A DNA stretch of 64,000 bases from Dactylosporangium sp040605635 (GTDB lineage Bacteria; Actinomycetota; Actinomycetes; Mycobacteriales; Micromonosporaceae), in assembly GCF_040605635.1 (NCBI RefSeq), contig NZ_JBEXDG010000044.1, positions 1 to 64,000 on the forward strand. Reading direction: 5' to 3'. The notes beneath the pieces are model-generated. The model was not told where the DNA came from, made no database searches, and worked only from the letters and a program-made list of their open reading frames with translations. The position numbers and the translations under genes are program-made. Positions 15,801-23,318 of this stretch are shown in pieces. How positions within the stretch are numbered: position 1 is the first letter of the stretch; the number at the start of each line of letters is the position of its first letter.

Positions 15801-17179
15801 TCGTCCTGGGCTGTGTCGCCGCGGAGGCGCCGTGGCCGGTGGTGCCGGCCGTGACGCTCGCCGGTGGGCTCGCGACCGCACTCGCGGCGGCACTGGTCAG
15901 GCCGGGGGCCCGGGCGACGCGGGTCAACGTGGGGGCGTTCACGTGCTGGTTCACCGCGGGGGCCGGGTTCGCCGGCTGCCTCGCGACGAAGCCCGTGAGC
16001 CTCGCCGCGCTCGCCGCCGTGCTCGTGACCGCCGCCGTCATCGGTGTCGCGGGCCGGTCCGCTGCGGCCAGGACGCTCGGATGGCTGGTCGGTGCGGTCA
16101 GCGCGGGCTGGCTGGCGTTCGCCGCGGCCCGTGCGGCGGAACTGCCACTGCGCTGGGCGGGCTACTGGGTGCTGCTCGCCGCCGCCGTCGTCCTCGCCAC
16201 GTCGGTCGTCATCCGCCGGCTGCGGACGGCTGCAAGCGCCGTGCGGTCAGGCCCCGTGCCGATCAGCGCCGCGCGGACCTGGGCACCGCCGACCGGCGCC
16301 GCGCAGACCGGGGCGCCGCAGACCGGGGCGCCGCAAGCCGGTGCGGGCCAGACCGGTGCGGGCCAGACCGGTGCGGGGCTTGCGAGTGCCGCGCAAGCGA
16401 GTGCGGGGCAGGCGGACTCCGCTCCGGGGAGCAGCGCGCGGGGCAGCTTCGGGCAGCCGGGTGTGACGTGGGCGAATGTCACGCAGGCAAGCGGCTTGCA
16501 GGCAAGCGGCGCCGGGGGTGGTGAGGGGCTGGTGCTGGAGGTGGTCGCGCACGCCATGGCGGTGGTGGCGTTCCTGCTGACCGGTGGGGACCTCGCGGCG
16601 ATGGCGGGGATCAGCAGCCTCTGGGGGCTCGCCCTCGGGTTGCGGGCGCTGGCCGGGGGGCCGAGGGTCGCGTTCGCCGGGGTGGCGGGTGCGGCGCAGC
16701 TGGTCGCGTACTGGCTGGTGCTCGCGTCGAACGAGGTTGCGCTGCTGGAGGCGTACACGTTGCCGGCGGGGGCGATCGCGGCGGGGATCGGGTGGTACGC
16801 GAGCCGCAGGCGGCCGGTGGGGGCGAAGGCGCTCGGGAGCTGGGTGGCGTACGGGCCGGCGCTGTTGGCCGCGTTCGGGCCGAGCCTGGCGTCGGTGCTG
16901 GTGACCGAGGGCGAGCCGGTGCGGCGACTGCTGCTCGGGGCCGGCGCCCTCGCCGTCGTCGTCGTGGGGGCGGTGCGCCGGCTGCAGGCTCCGACCGTCG
17001 TCGGCGCGGTGGTGCTGACGGTCGTCGCGTTGCACGAGATCGCCGTGTACTGGGACCTGCTGCCGAGGTGGGCGCCCCTGGCGGTGGCGGGCCTCGTCCT
17101 GGTCGCCCTCGCCACGACGTATGAGCGGCGCATCCGCGATGTGCGCCGCATCCGCTCGGCCGTGACGAGAATGCGGTGA
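12893..17179 (+). CDS. Giant polytopic membrane protein with N-terminal zinc ribbon (SCO7613-like)
   Basis: 1428 residues. An N-terminal zinc ribbon has CPFC at residues 9-12 and CSGC at 22-25. A helical, coiled-coil-like segment (EVEAARAQFDEARSRYDAAVQRL) and an Ala/Pro/Gly linker follow. The remainder is a long series of hydrophobic helices, roughly 30 or more. It resembles the large actinobacterial membrane proteins named after SCO7613; no function is established for them. Low-complexity hydrophilic inserts break the helices at about 14590-14800, 15125-15290 and 16255-16520. No ribosome site is seen; ATGs at 12893, 12902 and 12905 are equally possible. No catalytic motif was recognised. Confidence 0.75.
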   Translation: MIGMMTYPCPFCGGQADLEAGCSGCGRAPFPDAAEVVRLGTRADELLVEVEAARAQFDEARSRYDAAVQRLNAVRAQRNMLAARVSQAVEAAKRALGSAAPVPVRPAHAPHPAAAPVPGPNGPVFHGPPAVPAAAPASAPTAAWTPASAGAWAPASAGGSGSGSGSGEASPRTVQNLLFILGGLLLGSAAIVFAAVAWASFGVMGRAAILATVTLITLAVPPFALSRGLRSTAETFAALGLLLVLLDGYAAWYVNLAGLADTTRPSTYTGLVCAVTAVIAGGYSLATGLRGPRFAAILTAQPVLPLLAAERSFEATGWTATFVAVAALDVLLARTVEKAAWVGAGIAVAVAGPLGLLALSTVDGVAGALGAGAVMLALAAVIMAAGLAHRVTAHIAAAVATCIVALVAVRILAEAIQGWQVLTFAFVPVLIALAATVLPDRVRTGARVGAFIVAGVAAVPFAVASLLAAGNAVDKALPVWHGPASSLERLFSWQVPAALVAVAAAFLVLTRSRLVVWPLLVLVALAAPGSFDAPLPVVSVLDFAALAGLAVAALLWSARAGTPPEVPLAATPPATNFPSGAPTDDTAPAAAGHPAAAGQPSAAGHPGSAGLPGAMGRQPGVMGSARAGVTGPARTGVPAGWWAALGLPVVAAHAVLVGLDTPLSTLLTMAGLIAVCAVFAVRGTRTWFTAPAVTFGLTGLPLLFAAAVRLVTAGGTLSVPAPMFGAVAGLALATALVTLARRTSSVAPPSVAQPSVAGASGVVAPDSTRQSITGPGAMGSSVTASGAGGAARGRAGTGGVSGAAGVFGVVLGGLGVTLAAVGLSAAGGGRLPFGVFAAVAVLSAWFATVGVARRTPAEGGPTAGGSLPAWFVPATLPAVIPAMVTLIAVAPGVVEALLRPYRWLGAVWQGTPDGVGLDPTGRWWAGEAQAFGAGPAAVALGLVAVLAVLVARRTRTAVWTLAGAPATLAVVLGCVAAEAPWPVVPAVTLAGGLATALAAALVRPGARATRVNVGAFTCWFTAGAGFAGCLATKPVSLAALAAVLVTAAVIGVAGRSAAARTLGWLVGAVSAGWLAFAAARAAELPLRWAGYWVLLAAAVVLATSVVIRRLRTAASAVRSGPVPISAARTWAPPTGAAQTGAPQTGAPQAGAGQTGAGQTGAGLASAAQASAGQADSAPGSSARGSFGQPGVTWANVTQASGLQASGAGGGEGLVLEVVAHAMAVVAFLLTGGDLAAMAGISSLWGLALGLRALAGGPRVAFAGVAGAAQLVAYWLVLASNEVALLEAYTLPAGAIAAGIGWYASRRRPVGAKALGSWVAYGPALLAAFGPSLASVLVTEGEPVRRLLLGAGALAVVVVGAVRRLQAPTVVGAVVLTVVALHEIAVYWDLLPRWAPLAVAGLVLVALATTYERRIRDVRRIRSAVTRMR
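16290..16400 (+). repeat. Short tandem repeats inside the giant membrane protein
   Basis: 15-bp-scale units of the type GACCGGGGCGCCGCA and GACCGGTGCGGGCCA, encoding QTGAP/QTGAG repeats in the third hydrophilic insert. They keep frame (unit divisible by three), so length changes would alter only the loop. Confidence 0.6.
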
Positions 17180-17180
17180 C

Positions 17181-17260
17181 CGCAAAGCCACAAAAGCCAC
17201 AAAGCCCAAAGGTCCAAAGCCAAAAGACCAAAGGACCAAAGGACCAAAAGGCCACGAGGC
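17181..17260. repeat. A-rich CCAAAG-type degenerate repeat
   Basis: About ten degenerate copies of an 8-10-nt unit (CCACAAA, CCCAAAG, GACCAAAG) make an unusually A-rich, purine-biased patch between two convergent genes. On the minus strand it is a pyrimidine/T-rich run starting just past the oxidoreductase stop. It may act as a transcription end region. Confidence 0.6.
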
Positions 17261-17287
17261 CGGTGACGGACGGCAGAGCGGAAACCG

Positions 17288-18181
17288 CTAGACGGACACG
17301 ATCATCTGGGTGCGGCGGGCCTGGTCGGCGGCGGTCAGGATGCCGGTGATGGTGGCCGCGTAGCGCACGTCGCACGGGTGGGGGGTGCCGGCGGCCGCGG
17401 CGATCAGGGCCGTCACCGCGTGGCCGAAGGCCTCGACGGGGGTGTCGGTGCCCCAGGCGGGCAGGGTCAGGGCGCCGTGCTCGCCGAAGTACGAGAAGCC
17501 GAACGACGTCGCGTCGGGGGCGGCGTCGAGGGTGAGCGACAGCGTGCTCGCGGCGCCGCTGTCGTGCCTGAGGAGGAGGTGCACGGTGTCGTGGGGGCCG
17601 TCGGCGGCGCTGAGGTCGACGACGGGGCCGAGCAGCGGCAGGACCACCGAGAGGGCGTGCGGGCCGAGGTCCCAGAGCCCGCCGTGCTCCTTGCGCCAGG
17701 TCGAGCCCGCATAGGGGTTTCCGGGCTGGAAGATCGAGGCGTACATGGTCGCGTGCGCGGCGTACCACCCGCCGAGGGCGGCGTTGGTGCGCAGGAAGGC
17801 GTCGACGGCCGGGACGAACCGGTTGGTGAAGAAGACGACCGACGCGACGCCGGTGGCGTCCGCCGCCTCGACGACCGTGGCGGCGGACTCGACGGTCAGC
17901 GCGAGGGGCTTGTCGAGCAGGAGGTGCTTGCCCGCGCGGGCGGCCCGGGCGGCGAGCCCGGCCTGGATCTCCGGTGGGAGCGCGATCGCGACCGCGTCGA
18001 CGGTGTCGAGGAGGGCGTCGACGTCGTCGTACGCCGTGGCGCCGAACGACTCGGCGAGGGCGGCGGCCTTCGACGGGGTGCGTCCCCAGACGCCGGCGAG
18101 CGTGGCCCCAGGGTGCGCGGCCAGCGCCACCGCCTGTGTCTTCGCAGCCCAGTGTCCCGTACCCAAAAGCCCGAATCGCAT
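17288..18181 (-). CDS. Gfo/Idh/MocA-family NAD(P)-dependent oxidoreductase
   Basis: 297 residues. The N-terminal Rossmann fold has MRFGLLGTGHWA, the GxGxxA dinucleotide motif, and the family's EKP motif appears as LLLDKPLALT (Asp for Glu, Lys retained as the catalytic residue). The C-terminal alpha/beta domain includes GGLWDLGPHALSV, matching the G-x-D-x-x-x-H substrate motif. The substrate, typically a sugar or cyclitol, is not evident. The ATG at 18181 has GGAG 9 nt upstream; the GTG at 18196 is less likely. It is the last gene of a minus-strand run after the kinase, patatin and acyltransferase, 43 nt behind the acyltransferase. Confidence 0.88.
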   Translation of the reverse strand: MRFGLLGTGHWAAKTQAVALAAHPGATLAGVWGRTPSKAAALAESFGATAYDDVDALLDTVDAVAIALPPEIQAGLAARAARAGKHLLLDKPLALTVESAATVVEAADATGVASVVFFTNRFVPAVDAFLRTNAALGGWYAAHATMYASIFQPGNPYAGSTWRKEHGGLWDLGPHALSVVLPLLGPVVDLSAADGPHDTVHLLLRHDSGAASTLSLTLDAAPDATSFGFSYFGEHGALTLPAWGTDTPVEAFGHAVTALIAAAAGTPHPCDVRYAATITGILTAADQARRTQMIVSV

Positions 18182-18224
18182 CCGGCCATTCTCCACGAAC
18201 GCGGCCCCGCCCGACGCAAGAGGG

Positions 18225-19217
18225 TTACGGAGCGGGGCGGTGCTGGTCGATCCACGCGTCGATGCGGGCCCACCACTCGTACAGCCAGTCGACCCGCTGC
18301 TCGTGGCCCTCCGGCACTTCGAGCGCGTCCACGGACCACCAGCGCATGGTGATCGTGAGGTCGAGCGGCAGGTGGCGCCACACGTCGCCGGCGGTGAGGA
18401 GCTTGTCGAGGCCGGTGTGCGCGACCCAGATGACCCCGGCCTCCGGCGCGGCGTCGAGCGCGGCGAGGGTGCCGCCGGGGCGGGGGGCGAGGACGTGCCG
18501 GAAGCGGGCGGCGCGTTCGGCCATCGCGTGCAGGCCGAGGTCGCGCAGCCGCTGGATGGCGCGTTCGCGGCGGGTCGGGGTGAAGTTGCCGCCCTCCGGG
18601 AAGAGGACGAGGACGTCGTTGTCGTCGAGGCCGGTGGCGAGCCGGGCGACGTGCGACGGGTCGCCGCCGGCGGTGAGGAAATGGTTCGGCAGCCGGTTGA
18701 GCATGACGTCGATGACGGGGTCCCACTGCAGGGTGTGCTTGAGGACGATGCGCGGCTCGCGGTCGAACCAGTTGACCAGCGCGTGGATGAGCAGGAACGA
18801 GTCGCCGGGCCCGGCGTGCCGGCAGAAGACGAGCTCGGGCCGGCCCGGCGCGGCCACGTCGGGGTCGGTGCCGACCATCGCGACCTTCACGCCGAGCGCC
18901 CAGCGGGCCTGGCCGTACAACACCCGCACGAACCTGCCGGTGAGCACGTAGTGGATCCGTTGCATCCGCGGGCCGCGCAGCTTCCAGCCGAACCCGCTGC
19001 CGACCCAGAGCCCGAAGAGCACCACCAGCGCGACCGCTTCCAGCAGCAGGTAGACGGCGAGCATCCAGGTGACCCGCAGCGCGCGCAGCCGTCCGGTCCC
19101 GAACGGTGCGGACAGTGCCGCGACCAGCAGCCAGACCGGCATGGTGAGCAGCACCGCGACGATGAGCACGAGGAAGACGGGGGTGAGCACGACCCGGCGC
19201 AGCCAGCGCGGCGGCAT
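18225..19217 (-). CDS. PlsC-like 1-acylglycerol-3-phosphate acyltransferase family protein
   Basis: 330 residues. Two N-terminal hydrophobic stretches (VVLTPVFLVLIVAVLLTMPVW and MLAVYLLLEAVALVVLFGLW) anchor it in the membrane. The catalytic HX4D motif is in FCRHAGPGDSFLL and the phosphate-binding block in VLFPEGGNFTP. It probably transfers an acyl chain to a lysophospholipid or related acceptor. Its start codon shares one base with the stop of the upstream patatin gene (TGATG), so lipase and acyltransferase are translationally coupled, suggesting a deacylation-reacylation pair. Confidence 0.85.
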   Translation of the reverse strand: MPPRWLRRVVLTPVFLVLIVAVLLTMPVWLLVAALSAPFGTGRLRALRVTWMLAVYLLLEAVALVVLFGLWVGSGFGWKLRGPRMQRIHYVLTGRFVRVLYGQARWALGVKVAMVGTDPDVAAPGRPELVFCRHAGPGDSFLLIHALVNWFDREPRIVLKHTLQWDPVIDVMLNRLPNHFLTAGGDPSHVARLATGLDDNDVLVLFPEGGNFTPTRRERAIQRLRDLGLHAMAERAARFRHVLAPRPGGTLAALDAAPEAGVIWVAHTGLDKLLTAGDVWRHLPLDLTITMRWWSVDALEVPEGHEQRVDWLYEWWARIDAWIDQHRPAP

Positions 19218-20053
19218 CAGCAGGCGTCTTGCAGGTAGCGGCTCGACGCGTCATACGCGCGGTCGATGCGGGCACGGGCGAGGGTCATGTTGCGGTAGGA
19301 CAGCGGCGAGTCGTCGCGGGTGCTGCCACCGCCGGTCGGCAGGACGTGGACCCGCACGGAAGGCGGCGCCTCGGACAGCTCCCGGGCGAAGCGGTGCCGG
19401 CGGGCGACCTCGAACGCGACCTGGGCGACCTCCCACGGCCGGCGCGGCGGGCGCAACGGCCGTTCGATGCGGCCGACCTGCATGACGAAGACGGTCCTGG
19501 CGCCCAGGGTGACGGCGCGGCCGACGGGGACGGAGTTGACGATCCCCCCGTCGATGTAGTGCTCGTCCCCGAGGCGGACGGGCGGCAGGATGCCGGGCAC
19601 GGCCGAGCTGGCGAGGACCGCCTCCACGAGCGGGCCCTTGTCGAACCAGTGCTCGGCGGCGCGTTCGATGCTGGCGGCGCAGCACTGGAACGGCACCGGC
19701 AGGTCGTCGAAGGTGGTGTCGGCGCCGAGCTCGCGGGTCAGCAGCCGGCGCAGCGGCGCCGGGGAGTGCAGGTGGGTGCGGCGGGCGAAGCGGCCGAGCT
19801 GCCGGGGCAGGGAGTCGCCGTAGACGGTGCGGGCCTCCGGCGACACCCACAGCTCGGTCAGCCGGTCGGCGACCCGCTCGTCCGGGGAGGCGGCGACGGC
19901 CGCGCCGTTGAACGCGCCGATCGACGTGCCGACGACGAGGTCGGGGCGGATCCCCGCGTGCAGCAGGGCGCGGGCCATGCCGACCTCGACGGCGCCGAGG
20001 ACGCCGCCGCCGCCGAAGACGAAGCCGACAGGGCCCGGGAAACGTTCATGCAC
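19217..20053 (-). CDS. Patatin-like phospholipase
   Basis: 278 residues. Serine hydrolase with a Ser-Asp dyad: the oxyanion loop is FGGGGVLGAVEVG, the nucleophile elbow GTSIG (Ser44), and the catalytic Asp is in HYIDGGIVNS. It probably hydrolyses membrane phospholipid acyl esters. No signal peptide is seen, so it is presumably cytoplasmic or peripheral. The GTG at 20053 starts MHERFPGPVGFVF and overlaps the end of the kinase gene by 8 nt. Its stop overlaps the acyltransferase start by 1 nt. Confidence 0.9.
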   Translation of the reverse strand: MHERFPGPVGFVFGGGGVLGAVEVGMARALLHAGIRPDLVVGTSIGAFNGAAVAASPDERVADRLTELWVSPEARTVYGDSLPRQLGRFARRTHLHSPAPLRRLLTRELGADTTFDDLPVPFQCCAASIERAAEHWFDKGPLVEAVLASSAVPGILPPVRLGDEHYIDGGIVNSVPVGRAVTLGARTVFVMQVGRIERPLRPPRRPWEVAQVAFEVARRHRFARELSEAPPSVRVHVLPTGGGSTRDDSPLSYRNMTLARARIDRAYDASSRYLQDAC

Positions 20054-21713
20054 GGTTCTGAACGTAACGCGACGGCGTCACCGTCGCAGCGTTCGCGGGA
20101 CGGCTGCCGGTCGGGCGCGGGCCACCGCCGCCACCGGGGTCGTCGAACCCGCCGGGCGGGGGGCCCGGCGGCGGGCCGTTGGGGTCCCCGCCGGGCGGCG
20201 GGCCGTCGAAGCCTTCCGGCGGCGTGGTGGACGTCGGGCGCTTGCCGGTGTCCGGCGCGGGGACCAGGTCCGTGATCGGCGGGAGGCTGGTGCCACGCCG
20301 CAGCTCGGCCCAGCGGACGTCGCAGGCGACGTCGTTGACGGAGAAGCTGGTCGGCATCGGCATCACGCCGTTGGCGCCGTTCAGCCCGACGGTGACCGCC
20401 TTGCCGGGCGGGATCGCGTAGGCGCCGGTCATCCGCACGCCGCCGCCGGCCCGCTCCCAGTTGGCCAGGCCGCCGTTGACCTGCACGACGTCCTGCCCGC
20501 CGGGCAGCAGGAAGCGCAGCGTCCACGGGTTGACGGGCCGGTTGCCGGTGTTGGCCACGACGATCCTGGCGGCGAATCCCCGGTCCACGCCGTCGACCGG
20601 CTCGGGGCGGCTGTAGTAGTCGATGCCGCAGGCGTACCGGGGTACCCACGGCTTCCAGATGGCGAGCCCGCCGGCGCCGACGGCGAGGGTCACGGCGACG
20701 ACCGACCCGGCGAGGGCGCGGCGGCTGCGGCGCTTGGCTGCGCGGCGGCTGCGCGGGATCGTCACCTCCCGCCCGAACATCGGCTCGACCGGCTCCCGGT
20801 GCCGGGGCAGCGGGGTCGCCGGGGCGTGCACCTCCTGGGTGGAGGAGCCGTCCTCCCCGGGGAGGACGACGTGGATGCCGGTGGCGGCGGCGAGTGTCCG
20901 GGCGACGTACGCCGCCGGCGGCCGCGTGTCGGGGTCCTTGGCGAGGCACTGCCCGACGAGCTGGGCGATGCCCTCGGGCAGGCCGGGGATGTCCGGCAGC
21001 GGGTGCGGCGGTTCGTAGACGTGGTTGGCGATCATCTGCGTCGGCGTGTCCGCGTGCCACGGCAGGCGGTCGGTGAGGCAGCGGTAGACGAGCAGGCCGA
21101 CGGTGTAGACGTCCGTCGCGGGGATGACGCCGCCGCCGAGGAGCCGCTCCGGCGCGAGATAGGCGGGTGTACCGAAGACGGTGCCGTCCTCGTCGTCGGG
21201 GTCGAACGAGCCGGTGAGCCCGGCGACGCCGAAGTCGAGGATCTTCGCGCCGGCGGAGGTGAGCATGATGTTGCTGGGCTTGATGTCGCGGTGCACGACG
21301 TGCCGCTCGTGCGCGGCGGCGAGGCCGGCGGCGACCTGGGCGCAGATCTGGGTGGCGCGCCGCCACGACATCGGCCCGCTACGCAGCCGGTTGGACAGCA
21401 GCTCGCCCTCGAGGAGCTCCATGACGACGTACGGGCGGCGGCCGTGCCGGCCCGCGTGCGGGTCACCGGCCTCGCCGTAGTCGTGCACGGCGGTGATGTT
21501 GGGGTGCTGGAGGCGGGCGACGACCTGCGCCTCGGCCCGGATCCGCTCCCGGTTGCCGGGTTTGTTGGCCAGCTCCTCGGCGAGGAGCTTGATGGCCACG
21601 TCCCGGTCGAGCACCAGGTCCTGGGCCCGCCACACGACCGCCATGCCGCCGGTGCCGACGGGTGCGATGAGCCGGTACCTGTTGCCGAGGACCTCGTCAG
21701 CCGTCCCGCTCAC
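20046..21713 (-). CDS. Transmembrane Ser/Thr protein kinase with CBM2-like extracellular domain
   Basis: 555 residues. The Hanks-type kinase domain occupies residues ~10-275: P-loop VGTGGMAVVW, AIKLL Lys, HRDIKPSN, DFG, and GTPAYLAPERL. A basic juxtamembrane segment precedes one helix (ALAGSVVAVTLAVGAGGLAIW). The outside domain of ~110 residues has the layout of family-2 carbohydrate-binding modules: ACGIDYYS near its start, RIVVANTGNRPVNPWTLRF, LPGGQDVVQVNGGLANW, NDVACDV with the closing Cys. A Pro/Gly tail follows. GTG at 21713 is chosen for AGGA 9 nt upstream. It is first in an overlapping unit with patatin and acyltransferase, and may sense a surface glycan. Confidence 0.85.
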   Translation of the reverse strand: MSGTADEVLGNRYRLIAPVGTGGMAVVWRAQDLVLDRDVAIKLLAEELANKPGNRERIRAEAQVVARLQHPNITAVHDYGEAGDPHAGRHGRRPYVVMELLEGELLSNRLRSGPMSWRRATQICAQVAAGLAAAHERHVVHRDIKPSNIMLTSAGAKILDFGVAGLTGSFDPDDEDGTVFGTPAYLAPERLLGGGVIPATDVYTVGLLVYRCLTDRLPWHADTPTQMIANHVYEPPHPLPDIPGLPEGIAQLVGQCLAKDPDTRPPAAYVARTLAAATGIHVVLPGEDGSSTQEVHAPATPLPRHREPVEPMFGREVTIPRSRRAAKRRSRRALAGSVVAVTLAVGAGGLAIWKPWVPRYACGIDYYSRPEPVDGVDRGFAARIVVANTGNRPVNPWTLRFLLPGGQDVVQVNGGLANWERAGGGVRMTGAYAIPPGKAVTVGLNGANGVMPMPTSFSVNDVACDVRWAELRRGTSLPPITDLVPAPDTGKRPTSTTPPEGFDGPPPGGDPNGPPPGPPPGGFDDPGGGGGPRPTGSRPANAATVTPSRYVQNRA

Positions 21714-21802
21714 CCATCGCCGTCCTGATCGATTCCGGTCGCTGTACCCCAGGAACCCTAATCGCCTTCCGGCCGGGGCGCGAGACCCCAAATGCGAACA
21801 GC

Positions 21803-21823
21803 CCCGGCAAACTTCCTGCCGGG
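21803..21823 (-). terminator. Terminator of the GT4 glycosyltransferase
   Basis: CCCGGCA (21803-21809) and TGCCGGG (21817-21823) form a perfect 7-bp stem with a 7-nt loop, 18 nt after the GT4 stop on the minus strand. A T-containing stretch (GCTGTTCGCATTTGG) follows. Confidence 0.65.
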
Positions 21824-21841
21824 ACCGTTCAAAGATGCGAC

Positions 21842-23113
21842 TCAGATGGTCAGAAGGTTGCCGTCCGGCACGACGATCTGCGGCCGTCCGTGCTCGAGGA
21901 CCGCGGCGGCCTGCCTCGCGGCGAAGCCGGGCGCCTCGGTGATGGCCGTGCGGTACACGTCGGCGGTGCTGGCCGCGATGGTGGACCAGCCGTACTTCTG
22001 GCCGACCATCGTGCGGGCCCGCTTCGCCACCCGGCGGGCGAACGGCTCGTCGTCCAGCAGGGTGCCGACGGACGCGGCGAGCGCGTCGGGGCTCTTCGCC
22101 GGGAAGGTGACGCCGGTCTCGCCGGGCTCGACGATCTCGGCGAGGCCGCCGGTCGCGGCGACGGCGAGGGGCGCACCCGCGGAGGCGCCCTCGAGGGCCA
22201 CCATGCCGAACGGCTCGTAGATGCTCGGCACGACGAGGGCGTCGGTGGCCGCCATGAGCGCTGGCAGCTCGCCCTCACCCATGAAGCCGGCGAAGCTGAC
22301 GGCCCGTTGCAGCCGCAGCCGCCGCACGTCCTCCTGCAGTTCGGCGCGGTGCGGGCCGTCACCGGCGATGACGACCCGGAGGCCGTTGTGCCTGGCGCGC
22401 AGCTCCGGCAGGGCGGCGATCAGGTCCTGCACGCCCTTCTCGTAGACCAGGCGGCCGGCGTAACCGAGGAGCGGGCCTTCGCCGGCGAAGCGGGCGCGGG
22501 CGGCGTTGACCGCGCGGGACGGGGCCTTCCAGACGCTGGAGTCCACGCCGTTGGCGACGACGGAGACGCGGGCGGGCGCCAGGTCGAGCAGGCGGGTGAC
22601 CTCCCAGCGCATGTACTCGGAGCAGACCACCACACGGCAGGCCTCGTGCCCGAGCCACCATTCCACGGAGTGGATGCACTTGTTCATCTCGTCGGGCAGC
22701 CAGCCCTGGTGCCGGCCCGCCTCGGTGGCGTGGATCGTCGCGACCAGCGGCAGGTCGAGGCATTCCTTGAGGGTCACGGCGGTGTGCGTGACGAGCCAGT
22801 CGTGGGCGTGGATGAGGTCGTACTCGCCGGTGGCCGCGGCGCGCAGGGCGGCGCGGGTCAGCGTGTGGTTGAACGCCATCGTCCACGCCAGCAGGGTGGA
22901 GGTCGCGAGGGGGAACAGCGGCGGGTCCTCCGCCGCGCGGACGACGCGGACGCCTTCGGAATACTCCTCCAGCGGGGCGCCGGGCGCGTGCCGGGTGACG
23001 ACGGTGACCTCGTGGCCCGCCGTCACCAGCGAGGTGGCGAGGGCGTGCACATGCCTGCCCAGCCCGCCCACGACGACGGGTGGATACTCCCACGAGAGCA
23101 TCAGGATTCTCAT
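21842..23113 (-). CDS. GT4-family glycosyltransferase, glycogen/maltosyl synthase-like
   Basis: 423 residues. GT-B fold enzyme starting MRILMLSWEYPPVVVGGLGRHV, the typical opening of actinobacterial glycogen synthase/GlgM-type proteins. The N-domain has YDLIHAHDWLVTHTAV; the C-domain has the nucleotide-binding GYAGRLVYEKG (Lys) and the acidic motif IYEPFGMVALEG, equivalent to E-x7-E. A role in alpha-glucan or maltosyl transfer is inferred from the adjacent debranching enzyme. A GTG at 23146 would add 11 residues. A 7-bp-stem terminator follows. Confidence 0.85.
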   Translation of the reverse strand: MRILMLSWEYPPVVVGGLGRHVHALATSLVTAGHEVTVVTRHAPGAPLEEYSEGVRVVRAAEDPPLFPLATSTLLAWTMAFNHTLTRAALRAAATGEYDLIHAHDWLVTHTAVTLKECLDLPLVATIHATEAGRHQGWLPDEMNKCIHSVEWWLGHEACRVVVCSEYMRWEVTRLLDLAPARVSVVANGVDSSVWKAPSRAVNAARARFAGEGPLLGYAGRLVYEKGVQDLIAALPELRARHNGLRVVIAGDGPHRAELQEDVRRLRLQRAVSFAGFMGEGELPALMAATDALVVPSIYEPFGMVALEGASAGAPLAVAATGGLAEIVEPGETGVTFPAKSPDALAASVGTLLDDEPFARRVAKRARTMVGQKYGWSTIAASTADVYRTAITEAPGFAARQAAAVLEHGRPQIVVPDGNLLTI

Positions 23114-23318
23114 CGGTCTCGCCGCATTGCCGATGGTCTGGTCCACGTGGCCGCCCCCACAGTTGAGTCGTCGATCAAAAACGCCCGCCCGGTACCCACG
23201 CGCGCCAACGCTGACACACGCAAATCGGACTCACGTGTGACGCGGTGGGTGGGCTTGAGACTCATCCTGCCGGGCGAGGATTACCGGGGAGGCAAATCTC
23301 ATTTCTAGGGTGTAACGG

